The notes: generated by a model from the letters alone, not told the origin. Positions 1 to 9,036 are shown, numbered from the stretch's first letter. The stretch is DNA of 64,000 nucleotides from Lachnospiraceae bacterium C10 (GCA_900100095.1 FMTN01000025.1:1-64000); one strand, 5' to 3'. Numbers and translations: made by a program.

Positions 1-2524
1 GTGCCTTGCTCAGCGTGATGAAGAACGTCAGGCTTCCTGCGCTGTAGGTAGTGTCAGCTTCTACGCTTCCAACCACCTTGTAGGTAGCCTCTTCAAGCTG
101 GCCTACCTGCTTCTCCGTCGTGTAAGTCTCAGCATCCTGGTCCTTTGCGTAGTACTTAACGGTCGGCTGGCCATTGTCAGCAGTCCATGTGATTCCGTTT
201 CCACCGTCGAACTGAGCCATTGTCATTGATGTAGCCGCGTTAACTGCTGCATCCTCGGTAATCGTCACATCATCGTCTCCCTGCTCGAGGGTCGCGGTGA
301 TCGGGTTCGCTGCCAAAGCAAGAGTAACATACTTCTCAACAGGAGTAAATGCTGCATACGCCGCACTATTCGGAGTTATTGACAGGGTCACCTTATAAGT
401 CCCAGCTCCTGAAGGATTGGCCTCTGGAGAATCATAAGAACCGCCATTCTTCTTTGCGTATGTGATTCCAACGGTTCCGTTCTTTGCCGTAGCTGTCAGA
501 TTCGAAATGGAAACCGCATCAAATCCATCATACGGTTCATCCTCTGTCGATGCCATAAATGCCGCTGTGATATCGGTCTGACCATTCTTTACGGCCGTGA
601 TTTCATTTGTTTGTGAACCATTCTGCTCAAATGTAGCAGATACGGTCACGCTGTCGGCCGGCATCGTGAACTGATACTCTGTATCGCTGTTCTTCGTAGT
701 TGCCACCGTATTGCCACCAGCCTCGGTTACGGTAAGAGTAGCAAGGCTGTAGCCCTCTGTTACTCCGCTGATGGTTAAGGTAACTGTATGCCCTACGGTC
801 GCTTCATTCGCATCCGATTCTACCTTACCGTTTGTAATTCCATCCGCAATAGTAACCGTCGGATTACCGATCGGTCCAATCGGTGTTGCACTGGTATAGG
901 AAGTAACCCCCGTGCCAGAAGCAGTGACCTTGATGTATTTACCAGCATCTGCTGCAACGAGCTTGTACTCGCTACTCGTTCCTGTCTGAATCGGAGTGTC
1001 AGCCCATTCGATATCAGCCTCCTCTGAAGCCTTCGTTCCACGATAGAAAGCGAATGTGGTGTAGCTTGCTTTATTCGTAGCATTACTCGGTGTCAGTGTC
1101 GCAGTAAGCGTCTGCCCAACCTTCGCCTGACCGGATATTGTCACAGAAGCCACACTCACAGCTGGGCTTCCAGATCCACCACCTGTACTTCCACCACCTG
1201 TACTTCCACCATCTGATGATGGTGTGGTCGTATCGGTTGCTGTTGTCGTCTCTTTCTTGGTACCATCAGACTGTGTAACTTCTGTTGTAAGAGCCTTACC
1301 AGACTGGTTATTGATGATCTTCTCATTATCTGTACCAGCTGCAGCCTCGATCTTAACAGTTGTAGTAGTAACAGTAACAACTGCATCCTGGCTTGCACCC
1401 TTGATATCAACTTCCGTTACCTTGTTAGAGGTTCCACCGATACTTGCATTTGCAGAACCATTGACTGCAACCTTGGCAACATCTGCACTGCCGTTTGCAG
1501 TAACATTCGTTGTAGAGTTTGCCGCAGAAGTTGTAATCTCCTTAATCTCTGCAGAACCCTCTGCCTTAACATTGACAACCGTCTTATCGGTTGCAGTTCC
1601 AGCAGCCTTCTCTGTTACTTCCACCTTCTCAATTGTGGAAGAACCTGTTGCTGCAATATCAACCTTCGATGCTGCCTCAACCGAAACAGTTCCTACGGAT
1701 GCAGCACCGGAAAGTACCAGGTTGACCTTCTCTGTTCCGGTAATCGTAAGATTTGCAACAGAACCACCTGTTACTTCGATGGTAATTCCACCAACAGAAT
1801 CAGAAGAAACAAGGATGGCTGCAACACTCGCACCTGCTCCAAGAACAATGTGTGCTCTACCCTCGTTCTCAGAGGTAATGCGGTTACCCTTAGCCTTCTC
1901 GATCCATGTGTTTGCAGCAATCGCCTTGATGGTGATGCTCTTGAATACACCGTTGTTGGTGATGGAGGCATTCGGTGCATCTACAATCAGGTCTACCTTG
2001 CTGTAGTCACCCGCCGGAATGGTAATACTGGTGGCTTCCTGTCCGATGGTGATCTGCGTGATAGAACTGTCTGCGAGTGCAGCAACAAGCTCATCCTGAG
2101 TATTCACTGTCTTGGAGGTATCCACCGTCGGCTCCGGCTTTGTAGCCTTCTTAACGGTTACCTTTGTGGTAAGCTTGAAGGTCTTGGAGGTCTTGCCCTT
2201 CTTCGCTTTTACCCTGGTTGTGATGGTAGCCTTACCGGCCTTCTTACCGGTAACCTTAATGGCTGCCTTACCGGAAGCCTTAACGGTAGCAACGCTCTTC
2301 TTAGAGCTTGATACCTTAACGCTTACAATCTTATAACTACCCTTACTGATTTTGATCGTCTTGCTCGTTCCCACCTTAAGCGTTGCGTTTTTCGCAATGG
2401 TAGGCTTCTTCACCGCTGCCTGGGCTGAAATTGAGCTCAAGGGCATTCCCGATAAAACAAAGAGAAATGCTGTAATAAGCGCAATTACCCGCTTAGCAGA
2501 CAATCGTTTGCTCTTTTTTGCCAT
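1..2524 (-). CDS. Large secreted surface protein, N-terminal part (runs off the window)
   Basis: The reading frame opens at an ATG at 2524 behind an AAAGGAGA ribosome site and stays open to base 1, so 841 residues are visible and the C-terminus is missing. Residues 1-37 form a signal peptide: a Lys/Arg-rich start, a hydrophobic core and an AQAA-type cleavage site. Residues 38-125 are Lys/Thr/Val-rich and look like a BIG2-type Ig domain. Residues about 135-410 have a repetitive, Val/Ile/Thr/Ser-rich pattern typical of a right-handed beta-helix. A GGGSTGGGS linker lies near residue 445. After it come at least two more beta-sandwich modules, including one with a YDG start near residue 650. I infer an exported, wall-associated or adhesive protein. 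No catalytic motif is visible. Whether it carries a sorting signal cannot be told from this window. Confidence 0.85.
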   Translation of the reverse strand, partial: MAKKSKRLSAKRVIALITAFLFVLSGMPLSSISAQAAVKKPTIAKNATLKVGTSKTIKISKGSYKIVSVKVSSSKKSVATVKASGKAAIKVTGKKAGKATITTRVKAKKGKTSKTFKLTTKVTVKKATKPEPTVDTSKTVNTQDELVAALADSSITQITIGQEATSITIPAGDYSKVDLIVDAPNASITNNGVFKSITIKAIAANTWIEKAKGNRITSENEGRAHIVLGAGASVAAILVSSDSVGGITIEVTGGSVANLTITGTEKVNLVLSGAASVGTVSVEAASKVDIAATGSSTIEKVEVTEKAAGTATDKTVVNVKAEGSAEIKEITTSAANSTTNVTANGSADVAKVAVNGSANASIGGTSNKVTEVDIKGASQDAVVTVTTTTVKIEAAAGTDNEKIINNQSGKALTTEVTQSDGTKKETTTATDTTTPSSDGGSTGGGSTGGGSGSPAVSVASVTISGQAKVGQTLTATLTPSNATNKASYTTFAFYRGTKASEEADIEWADTPIQTGTSSEYKLVAADAGKYIKVTASGTGVTSYTSATPIGPIGNPTVTIADGITNGKVESDANEATVGHTVTLTISGVTEGYSLATLTVTEAGGNTVATTKNSDTEYQFTMPADSVTVSATFEQNGSQTNEITAVKNGQTDITAAFMASTEDEPYDGFDAVSISNLTATAKNGTVGITYAKKNGGSYDSPEANPSGAGTYKVTLSITPNSAAYAAFTPVEKYVTLALAANPITATLEQGDDDVTITEDAAVNAATSMTMAQFDGGNGITWTADNGQPTVKYYAKDQDAETYTTEKQVGQLEEATYKVVGSVEADTTYSAGSLTFFITLSKA

Positions 2525-2608
2525 AGACTCTCTCCTTTCGGCAATCCTGTATGAAACTGTTACTTGATGAAACTTGAACAAACCTGTGAACGGCTCCTCC
2601 AATGGTCC

Positions 2609-2669
2609 ACAGGAATCTTCCTGTAAGATATAGATAGCAATCGGCCATAAAAGCACGCTTTCATGACCG
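2609..2669 (-). promoter_or_regulatory. Two hairpins in the 5' leader of the surface-protein gene
   Basis: The predicted leader is about 190 nt. It contains a stem of 7 plus 4 pairs (arms 2642-2654 and 2657-2669, one G-U) and a perfect 7-bp stem ACAGGAA/TTCCTGT (2609-2624). No known riboswitch class was recognised. The rest of the gap 2525-2962 holds only the promoter at 2720-2749 and the terminator at 2886-2934; no gene is seen there. Confidence 0.45.
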
Positions 2670-2719
2670 GGACTGTGTGTAAATGTTATTATGATATGTC
2701 AAAATCAACTAGCGAAGCT

Positions 2720-2749
2720 ATTATACCCCCCCCCGCACTGACAATTCAA
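2720..2749 (-). promoter_or_regulatory. Promoter with a nine-G tract in the spacer
   Basis: Read leftwards, TTGAAT (2744-2749) is followed by an 18-bp spacer and TATAAT (2720-2725). The half of the spacer next to the -10 is a run of nine G (2726-2734). Loss of one G would give the optimal 17-bp spacing. The only gene downstream in this direction is the surface protein at 1-2524. Homopolymer tracts placed like this are known phase-variation switches in other bacteria; here that role is inference. Confidence 0.6.
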
Positions 2750-2885
2750 GGTAATGTTATCGAATTGTCACGAAACTTTGCGCAGAATACATCTATTTAC
2801 ACTCTATTCAGCCTCGATAAAGGGCTGAAAATCAACATTTTTCCAAAAATTGTACCGCTATGTATTTTTTGTAAAATATGCATGG

Positions 2886-2934
2886 AAAAAGGGGCTGTCG
2901 CTTTAGATGATCAATCATCTAAAGCGACAGCCCC
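2886..2934 (-). terminator. Rho-independent terminator after the AIM24-family gene
   Basis: A perfect 21-bp inverted repeat (2891-2911 and 2914-2934) with a 2-nt loop is followed leftwards by five T. It lies about 30 bases after the stop codon of the leftward gene at 2963-3658. Confidence 0.9.
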
Positions 2935-2962
2935 CGTTCTCTTGTCAAGACTCGCTTATGAT

Positions 2963-3658
2963 TTAGTTGCCCTTGCTTGGAAGATACGGTGAGACGGCCT
3001 CTGCAAGAGAATGAAGATTTCTCGTCTGAATCAGAACCTTACCGGCTCCATGGAATTCATTTACAAGACCCTCACCTGTTGTAAATCCAAAGGTTCCGGA
3101 TGCGATACGGATGTTATAATCCAGTCTTGCATCCCATGCTACCACATGCTCGTTATCAATAACCATCGGACGATCCGGAGTTACATCGATCTCCATCAAA
3201 TCACCAAAGGCATTGACAAGCAAATCACCCTGACCGGCTGTTTCCATCACGAAGAATCCACCGGTACCGCCGAAGAAAGCTTTACCAACATTCTGTGACA
3301 CCATGTTGTAGTTAACCGTCTGGTCACTTGCAAGATATGCTCCTGTGTTCAGACGATACTGCGCAGCACCTACGGAAAGCGCAACAATCTTACCCGGTAC
3401 GGATGGCGCGATTCCAATCTCGGCCCTCGGGCCGACTCCGGTTGCTTCTGAAATGAACATGCTCTCACCACTGGTAAGGCTACGTCCGATTGCGCCAAGC
3501 AGGCCGCCGATGCCGGCACCCTTGGAATTCATCTTACCCTCGAGGGTCACGTCAGACATATAGACCATGGAACCGCGTTCTAAGCGGATCGTCTCCCCCT
3601 GTGCTAAATTCACTTTAACCAATGGGCAATCAGAATCACCAATCAACTGATACTGCAT
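2963..3658 (-). CDS. TIGR00266/AIM24 family protein
   Basis: A 231-residue protein with the glycine-rich beta pattern of the AIM24/TIGR00266 family, including a GIGGLLGAIGR stretch near residue 50 followed by SGESMF, and full family length. Family members form trimeric beta-helix-like folds; their bacterial role is not settled. There is no signal peptide or membrane segment. The start has a strong AAAGGAGG site 6 bases upstream. The gene is a single unit: a TATAAT box lies at 3733-3738 on the same strand and a terminator at 2886-2934. Confidence 0.85.
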   Translation of the reverse strand: MQYQLIGDSDCPLVKVNLAQGETIRLERGSMVYMSDVTLEGKMNSKGAGIGGLLGAIGRSLTSGESMFISEATGVGPRAEIGIAPSVPGKIVALSVGAAQYRLNTGAYLASDQTVNYNMVSQNVGKAFFGGTGGFFVMETAGQGDLLVNAFGDLMEIDVTPDRPMVIDNEHVVAWDARLDYNIRIASGTFGFTTGEGLVNEFHGAGKVLIQTRNLHSLAEAVSPYLPSKGN

Positions 3659-3732
3659 ACTCTTCCTCCTTTATACTCTGCCTAAACTTACATCGACTGC
3701 TAAAATACCCCAACTGCAGTCTTACCTCTGTC

Positions 3733-3738
3733 ATTATA
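3733..3738 (-). promoter_or_regulatory. Probable -10 box of the AIM24-family gene
   Basis: A perfect TATAAT lies about 75 bases before the start codon in the gap after the ECF operon. No clear -35 box was found, so this is a weak call. Confidence 0.35.
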
Positions 3739-3769
3739 CCTAACAAAATTCCTAAACACCACCCTTAAA

Positions 3770-4456
3770 TCATTGTGGCTTTTCTATCAACTGTGCCCGC
3801 CCGTGTTGCATTGTGATTCTGACATCTGCCACAGACTGCGCCAGCGCACGGTTATGCGTGGCAATGACCATAAGACGGCCTTCCGCTTTCATCTCCAGAA
3901 GAAATTCACTGACCCACCTCTGTCCTTCCTCATCCAGACCGCTGATCGGCTCATCCATCAGAATCGCCTCCGGCTCCATCGCAAGAACCGCCGCTAAGGC
4001 CAGGCGCTTTTTTTCTCCACCGGACAGATGAAAAGGTGCCCGATTCCGCAGATTCTGAAGCTGAAACCGTTCCAGATAGCGCTCCACCCTTGCATGAATC
4101 TCGCTTTCCGGCAGACGAAGCTGTTCTAATCCAAAGGCGATCTCATCCTCCACTGTTTGCGTGAAAAGCTGTATCTCACAATTCTGAAACAAAAAACCCA
4201 TTCTCCGGTAAAAATTTTGCCGCAGGCTCTCTTTTTTCAATTTCTGAGGCGTTATTTCCTCTCCGTCCACCCGATAGATTCCACTCTCCGGCTTTTCCAG
4301 CCCCATCATAATACGAAACAGGGTAGACTTCCCGCAACCGTTGGGACCTTCAATGGTATAGCAGTTCCCCGAGGTCAGGGTGAGTGACACATCCTCCAGT
4401 GCCTTTTCACCGGAATCTTTATAAGAAAAGTTGATATTTCTCAACTCGATCAGCAT
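3770..4456 (-). CDS. cbiO: Energy-coupling factor ATPase, Co/Ni type (CbiO)
   Basis: A 228-residue ABC ATPase with a Walker A GPNGCGKST near residue 38, a Q-loop FLFQNCEIQLF typical of ECF ATPases, the signature LSGGEKKRLALA, a Walker B AILMDEP and a switch His in IATHN. It should power metal uptake together with the neighbouring CbiQ and CbiM. It starts 9 bases after the cbiQ stop codon, with its ribosome site (AAGGAGA) overlapping that stop, so the two are probably translationally coupled. It is the last gene of the operon. Only one ATPase gene is present, as usual for Ni/Co ECF systems, so it should act as a homodimer. Confidence 0.93.
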   Translation of the reverse strand: MLIELRNINFSYKDSGEKALEDVSLTLTSGNCYTIEGPNGCGKSTLFRIMMGLEKPESGIYRVDGEEITPQKLKKESLRQNFYRRMGFLFQNCEIQLFTQTVEDEIAFGLEQLRLPESEIHARVERYLERFQLQNLRNRAPFHLSGGEKKRLALAAVLAMEPEAILMDEPISGLDEEGQRWVSEFLLEMKAEGRLMVIATHNRALAQSVADVRITMQHGRAQLIEKPQ

Positions 4457-4465
4457 GTTCTCTCC

Positions 4466-5200
4466 TTACTTCAAGTCTCGCTCCAGACAGACAAAGGCCA
4501 GCACTACGAGCGCGTCCAAAAGAAGCATTCCGGTATCCCTTATGTTCCATCGATGTCTTCTCCTCACCTTATAGTTTCCGTTGAAGCAGCGGCACATCAT
4601 AGCCTGTGCTGTCTCATCCGCCATCTGTTGTGATTTGATCCAGGTCACTCCCAGTATACCCGCTGTCCCAGCATTCTTCCAGTTCCGCCTTCCCACCCGG
4701 CGAAGGCCAACCGCTTCACCGATTCCAATGGCGTACCGACCCAATATCACAAGAAAACGAATGGTGGTATCCAGAATCAGAATAAAAAGATCCGGGACAT
4801 GCAGGTTGGACAGGGCGGCTGTCATTTCCTTCCACCGGGTGTCACAGCGGAGAATCGAAAGAACCGTAACCGTCTGTGCCACCTTCATGGTTACAAGGGT
4901 AAGAGACCTGGGACTGCCCATAAAAGCAGCCGGCAGCAGAAAGATGACCGTAATCCCCACGGAGCCCGCCACCGGTCCAAGAATCCTTGCGATTTTCTTC
5001 GGCTTTTGCATGGCAATATAGCACAAAAGCCCTGCCAATATCCCGGTCACATACCAGGGATTTCGAGAAAATGCCCCCAATAGAATCAACAGAAAGGAAG
5101 AGAGCATACGGTTATATGCCGCAGCTCTCTTCACCTCCTCGATCTGATTACCTTCATCGCCCAGTATTTTTGCAATGATTTTCAAAAAACCCAAATCCAT
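4466..5200 (-). CDS. cbiQ: ECF transporter transmembrane (T) component, CbiQ
   Basis: A 244-residue membrane protein with several hydrophobic segments, and the Ala-Arg-Gly-type coupling region seen here as AQAMMCRCFNGNYKVRRRHRW near residue 210. CbiQ joins the ATPase to the substrate-binding CbiM. It lies between cbiM (45-bp gap) and cbiO (9-bp gap) in one leftward operon. The length fits the family. The assignment rests as much on its position as on sequence. Confidence 0.88.
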   Translation of the reverse strand: MDLGFLKIIAKILGDEGNQIEEVKRAAAYNRMLSSFLLILLGAFSRNPWYVTGILAGLLCYIAMQKPKKIARILGPVAGSVGITVIFLLPAAFMGSPRSLTLVTMKVAQTVTVLSILRCDTRWKEMTAALSNLHVPDLFILILDTTIRFLVILGRYAIGIGEAVGLRRVGRRNWKNAGTAGILGVTWIKSQQMADETAQAMMCRCFNGNYKVRRRHRWNIRDTGMLLLDALVVLAFVCLERDLK

Positions 5201-5245
5201 ATTGTCCTCTCGGCAAAATTCTTTTGCCTTCGTATCTTACGACTC

Positions 5246-6235
5246 TTATACTGACTCGGACTCTTTTCCAAAGCCCGGAAGCAAAGACAGCAGCTTAAAC
5301 AGGATCACCAGAGCAGCCACTCCGATCACTGCAGACAGAATATAGCCTGCTGCATCCGGCATTCCATGAACAGCGTAGTCCGGAATCAGGGATGTCCATT
5401 CAAATCCTTTTTCCATGCCCTTTGGTACATAGCCAGCTCCTGTGGCTGCAATTTCATCAGCCCCCCACTCGCCCCAGGCGGTTCCTTCCGCCAGCAGTCC
5501 AAGAGGTGTTGCAAGAATCAGAGCCAAAAGGAACACTTTAAGGCCAATGGATGTCTTCGCTCCTGTATTCTCCCTCACCATGGATGGTGAAACCTTAAGG
5601 ATGAAGCCTAAGATCAGCACGGTATAAATAACCTCAGCAAGTCCGAATAAGGTCAGATGTCCGGCCATCATGGCAGGAATGGATACGCTCAGGCGATACG
5701 GACAGTACAGGGCATTTCCCTCACTGTCATGGAACAGCATTGGCTGAATACCAAATTCAATCGCTGCCGCCAGGGCGGCCAGGTTGATTCCCACATAGGA
5801 TCCGATTCCGGCGCCAAGGAGTCGTCCCTTATCCCCTTTCACCACTTTTGCGATCAGCGTCGCAACAGCGTATCCGGCAAAAGGCAGAACAAAAGCCATG
5901 TTAAAACAGTTTGCACCGAAGGACAGAATTCCTCCATCTCCAAAGATCAGCGCCTGTAGCAGTAACGCCACCGACACCGACAAACAGGACGCATACGGTC
6001 CGAGCAACATGGCAATCAAAGTGCCTCCCACCGCATGACCGGTTGTTCCACCCGGAAGCGGAAGGTTGAACATCATACCCAGAAAAGAAAATGCAGCGCC
6101 CACACCAAGCATCGGCAGCTTCTCTTTCGGCAGCTCTTCTTTTACTTTTTTGATGGAAACAGCCCATACCGGAACCATTGCCACTGTCATCACCGCACAG
6201 GTCTGCGGGGAAAGATAATTATCTGGAATATGCAT
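5246..6235 (-). CDS. cbiM: Co/Ni ECF substrate-binding protein, CbiM-CbiN/NikMN-type fusion
   Basis: A 329-residue membrane protein that begins MHIPDNYLSP. The N-terminal Met-His of this family is the metal ligand, which fixes the start; an AGGAGG site lies just upstream. Residues about 1-220 are the CbiM/NikM core, with the conserved GGTTGHAVGG near residue 65. Residues about 225-329 add a PDGLE/CbiN-like part with a periplasmic-side segment containing DYAVHGMPD and a final membrane helix. Such M-N fusions are common for nickel and cobalt; the metal cannot be decided from sequence. It is the first gene of cbiM-cbiQ-cbiO and is divergent from the His-rich repressor at 6375. Confidence 0.92.
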   Translation of the reverse strand: MHIPDNYLSPQTCAVMTVAMVPVWAVSIKKVKEELPKEKLPMLGVGAAFSFLGMMFNLPLPGGTTGHAVGGTLIAMLLGPYASCLSVSVALLLQALIFGDGGILSFGANCFNMAFVLPFAGYAVATLIAKVVKGDKGRLLGAGIGSYVGINLAALAAAIEFGIQPMLFHDSEGNALYCPYRLSVSIPAMMAGHLTLFGLAEVIYTVLILGFILKVSPSMVRENTGAKTSIGLKVFLLALILATPLGLLAEGTAWGEWGADEIAATGAGYVPKGMEKGFEWTSLIPDYAVHGMPDAAGYILSAVIGVAALVILFKLLSLLPGFGKESESV

Positions 6236-6297
6236 ATATTTTCCTCCTCACGTGTCGCATATTTTCCACCTTATCCTATCGAATCCTCCTCCCCGAT

Positions 6298-6318
6298 GTA
6301 AGCCCCCACGGGGGTTAC
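6298..6318. promoter_or_regulatory. G-tract operator for the CsoR/RcnR-type repressor
   Basis: An inverted repeat GTAAgCCCCC-AC-GGGGGTTAC lies between the divergent cbiM and csoR-like genes. Operators of this family are short C/G tracts flanked by TA-rich arms, so the match in form and place is good. It sits just upstream of the rightward promoter and downstream of a possible leftward one. Binding is inferred. Confidence 0.65.
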
Positions 6319-6323
6319 TTTTC

Positions 6324-6353
6324 TTTATTTCTATGTTAAAATTCCATTATAAT
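6324..6353 (+). promoter_or_regulatory. Promoter of the csoR-like gene
   Basis: TATAAT lies at 6348-6353, with a weak TTTATT 18 bases upstream (6324-6329). The sequence ATTATAAT also contains TATAAT on the opposite strand (6346-6351), which could serve cbiM, although no good -35 is visible for it. Confidence 0.5.
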
Positions 6354-6374
6354 GTAACGTAAAAGGAGACTGTC

Positions 6375-6701
6375 ATGGAACAGAGTGCGTCAAACCACAA
6401 TCACAACCATACTCATAATCATAATCACAGCCATACCCATAATCCGGATGAAATAAAAAAGATTGTCCACCGTCTCTCCCGTTCCATCGGACACCTCGAA
6501 GCCACCCGTCAGATGCTCATCGATGAAAAGGACTGCGCCGATGTGCTGATCCAGCTTGCGGCCGTGCGTTCCGAGATCAACGGAGCCGGAAAAGCTCTTC
6601 TGAAAGAGCATATGTCCGCCTGCATTATGGAAGCCATCGCCGAGAACGACGAAGAAGCTATTCAAAAGATCAACAAAGCCATCGACATGTTCATAAAGTA
6701 G
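6375..6701 (+). CDS. Metal-sensing repressor, CsoR/RcnR (DUF156) family, His-rich N-terminus
   Basis: A 108-residue all-helical regulator. Residues 8-22 alternate His with Asn, Thr or Ser, giving eight His before the DUF156 core begins near residue 25. The core has Cys54, His79 and Cys83, which match the Cys-His-Cys ligand set known from CsoR-type copper sensors; RcnR-type nickel/cobalt sensors use a different set. The divergent cbiMQO operon, however, points to Ni or Co. The His tail may add metal binding. An AAAGGAG site precedes the ATG. A G-tract operator lies in the shared upstream region. The metal is uncertain. Confidence 0.9.
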   Translation: MEQSASNHNHNHTHNHNHSHTHNPDEIKKIVHRLSRSIGHLEATRQMLIDEKDCADVLIQLAAVRSEINGAGKALLKEHMSACIMEAIAENDEEAIQKINKAIDMFIK

Positions 6702-6702
6702 G

Positions 6703-6725
6703 CAACACATCCTCCGGAAGTGTTG
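6703..6725 (+). terminator. Possible weak terminator after the csoR-like gene
   Basis: A hairpin CAACAC...GTGTTG with an inner TCC/GGA stem starts two bases after the stop codon. A T-rich stretch follows only about 10 bases later, so termination is uncertain. Confidence 0.35.
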
Positions 6726-6763
6726 TCCGCGTACATTTTTCTTTATTTTTCCGAATCAATTTC

Positions 6764-6792
6764 TTTATTTCTTCCCACAAAAGCCTTATAAT
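6764..6792 (+). promoter_or_regulatory. Promoter of the chemoreceptor gene
   Basis: TATAAT (6787-6792) with a weak TTTATT (6764-6769) at 17-bp spacing. The start codon is about 80 bases downstream. Confidence 0.45.
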
Positions 6793-6873
6793 TCGATTAA
6801 GGACAGAATTCTGAGGGGGATTCTGTATTTTTGTTTTACCATATTGGAGGGGCAATAGAAAAAAGAGGAATTT

Positions 6874-8943
6874 ATGATTAAAAAAATCGGTATTAAGGGG
6901 AAGATGCTCTTCAGCATTATTCCAGTCATGGTAATTGCCATGTTGCTTCTGACCTTTGTCAGTGCTACAACACTTAAAACTACCCTCACCGATCAAACCG
7001 TTGAAACTGTGAGGGCCCAGCTTCAAGCGAATTCCAACCGTGTCGATGGAACTCTTGAGAAGGTGCGTAACACAGCTATGAACATCGCATATTCCGTTGG
7101 AAGCACCTACAAAACCACTTCCATGCGCGAGTACAAAGATATGCTGTGCTCCATCATCCAGTCGGATCAGTCTGTTCTCGGCGCCGGACTGTGGTTTGAG
7201 CCATACGCTTATGACCCTAAGAAAGAATTCGCAGGACCTTACTGGTACAAGGATGGCGACAATATCGTCGAGACCTGGGACTACAGTAATGCCGAATATG
7301 ATTACTTCACTCAGGACTACTACACCAACGCCCGTTCCATGTCCGAGATGCAGGCTACAATCACCGACCCTTACTACGATGAAACATCCGGTAAGATTAT
7401 GGCTACCTGCTCCGCTCCGATTTTCGACACGGAGTCTAAGAAGTTCCTTGGCTGTGTTACTGTCGATATGGAGCTGACACATATCGAAGCCATGGTTAAG
7501 GACATCGCCGTTGGTAAAACCGGTCGTGCCATGCTCACCACCTCCAACGGAACCTACATCTATACCGATGATTCCAAGAAAGTCACAGACGGTGTTAATA
7601 TTGCAAAAGATCCGAATTCCTCTCTTGCAAAAGCCGGAGAAGAAGTCCTCCAGAAGAAAGAGGGCGTAACAGAGTTTACAGAAAACAAAAAAGGCTACTC
7701 CCTGTTCTACGACAGTGTCCCTATCGTAGACTGGAAGCTGATGATTCGCATGTCTCATGACGAGATGGAATCCGTAGTAAACGCATCCATTACCAAGATG
7801 GTAACGATTCTGGTTCTTGCAGTCCTTGTTGTTTCAGCTATCGTAATCTTAATGGTCAGCAGCATTGCCAAGAATCTTGCCAAAGTCAAGACCTTCGCAA
7901 GTGCTCTTGCCAGTGGTGATTTCACCGTACAGAAGATCAATTCCCGGTCAAAGGATGAGCTGGGAATGATGAGTGAATCCCTCAACGAAATGTATGAAAG
8001 CAACTCTTCTGTTATCTCCAAGATTTCAGAAGAATCCGGAAGAATCACGCAGGCCAGTGAGTCTCTGAACGGAATGGCCGGTCAGTTGACCGATCAGTTC
8101 CAGAAGATCAAGCAGAATATTTCCAGCGTCAATGATGCTGTTATGGCAAGCAGTGCCGCAACCGAAGAGGTCAATGCTTCTGTCGAAGAAGTGGATGCTT
8201 CCGTTCAGGTTCTTGCCGAAGAGGCAAAGGCAAGCAGTACCGATGCTATGGATATTGCAAGCCGTGCGCGTCAGATTGAGGAGGATAGCCAGTCTCATCG
8301 CGATCATGCCATCACCATTGCCAACAGCCGGAAGCAGGATCTGCAGGCTGCTACAGCCAAGGCTGAGGTTGTAAACGAGATTTCAGACCTTGCAAATTCC
8401 ATTGCCAACATCGCAGAGCAGATCAATCTTCTGTCCCTGAACGCCAGCATTGAGGCTGCCCGCGCAGGTGAATACGGCCGGGGCTTCGCCGTTGTTGCTT
8501 CCGAGATCAGCAAGCTTGCTTCTGACACAAGTGGTGCAACCGTTCAGATTCAGGAGACCATCGATGGTGTACAGGAGGCCTTCGCTTCCCTGTCCCAGAG
8601 TGCGAATGAATTACTTTCCTTCCTGGAAGAGACCGTGGCACCGGATTATGAGAACTTTGTCCATGTAGGTAAACAGTACGGCGAAGATGCACATGCCTTC
8701 GGTCGTCAGGCTGAGAGCATTTCCGAGAAGGTCGGACTGATTCGCGATGCCATGACAGAAGTCAGTCAGGCGATTCAGAATATTGCAGAGTCCAACCAGG
8801 AGACAGCCGATCACAGTTCCGAGGTTCAGGAAGCTATGAACCTTGTTTCTGATGTTGTCAGTGATGTAAATGACATGTCCGGCAAGCAGGAAGGCATTGC
8901 TTCCAGCCTGAGCGGTATTGTAAAACATTTCAAGCTCCGTTAA
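6874..8943 (+). CDS. Methyl-accepting chemotaxis protein with dCache sensor
   Basis: A 689-residue transmembrane receptor. A membrane helix spans about residues 12-31, followed by an extracellular double-Cache domain (about 35-300; [11 protein letters not shown] and the distal [11 protein letters not shown] are typical). A second helix spans about 306-327, then HAMP and a long cytoplasmic coiled coil. The signalling tip [20 protein letters not shown] lies near residue 515, where the CheA/CheW contact is conserved. There is no C-terminal CheR-binding pentapeptide. No other chemotaxis or flagellar genes lie nearby, so it is an orphan receptor. The ligand is unknown; dCache sensors often bind amino acids or other small organics. 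The start has a weak GAGG-like site. Confidence 0.95.
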   Translation: MIKKIGIKGKMLFSIIPVMVIAMLLLTFVSATTLKTTLTDQTVETVRAQLQANSNRVDGTLEKVRNTAMNIAYSVGSTYKTTSMREYKDMLCSIIQSDQSVLGAGLWFEPYAYDPKKEFAGPYWYKDGDNIVETWDYSNAEYDYFTQDYYTNARSMSEMQATITDPYYDETSGKIMATCSAPIFDTESKKFLGCVTVDMELTHIEAMVKDIAVGKTGRAMLTTSNGTYIYTDDSKKVTDGVNIAKDPNSSLAKAGEEVLQKKEGVTEFTENKKGYSLFYDSVPIVDWKLMIRMSHDEMESVVNASITKMVTILVLAVLVVSAIVILMVSSIAKNLAKVKTFASALASGDFTVQKINSRSKDELGMMSESLNEMYESNSSVISKISEESGRITQASESLNGMAGQLTDQFQKIKQNISSVNDAVMASSAATEEVNASVEEVDASVQVLAEEAKASSTDAMDIASRARQIEEDSQSHRDHAITIANSRKQDLQAATAKAEVVNEISDLANSIANIAEQINLLSLNASIEAARAGEYGRGFAVVASEISKLASDTSGATVQIQETIDGVQEAFASLSQSANELLSFLEETVAPDYENFVHVGKQYGEDAHAFGRQAESISEKVGLIRDAMTEVSQAIQNIAESNQETADHSSEVQEAMNLVSDVVSDVNDMSGKQEGIASSLSGIVKHFKLR

Positions 8944-8964
8944 TATTTCTCATATAGGAACGAC

Positions 8965-9004
8965 AAAAAAAGCACGTCAGGCGATGAAACCTGACGTGCT
9001 TTTC
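8965..9004. terminator. Bidirectional terminator
   Basis: A perfect 11-bp stem (8971-8981 and 8990-9000) is flanked by a run of A on the left and T on the right. It can end both the rightward chemoreceptor gene and the leftward gene at 9037-9540. Confidence 0.9.
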
Positions 9005-9036
9005 TGTCGTTATGGATGTACATTTGAAATAACTTC

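Noticed and set aside
788-2567. Several rightward open frames (up to 260 residues) opposite the surface protein
   Set aside because: They are Val/Ala/Ser-rich mirror frames of the repetitive leftward gene, without ribosome sites or recognisable domains.
2681-2705. TTGACA-containing promoter in the surface-protein leader
   Set aside because: A TTGACA is present leftwards, but no -10 follows at 16-18 bases.
4466-4480. A further copy of the AGCGAG-[AT]-CTTGA motif
   Set aside because: It encodes the conserved last residues of CbiQ, so it is probably coincidence.
6236-6374. Cobalamin or NiCo riboswitch before cbiM
   Set aside because: The leader is too short and the conserved cores were not seen; a G-tract operator explains the region better.
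6691-7758. Leftward 355-residue open frame opposite the chemoreceptor
   Set aside because: It lies wholly against a clearly coding chemoreceptor and csoR-like gene and has no similarity or start signal.
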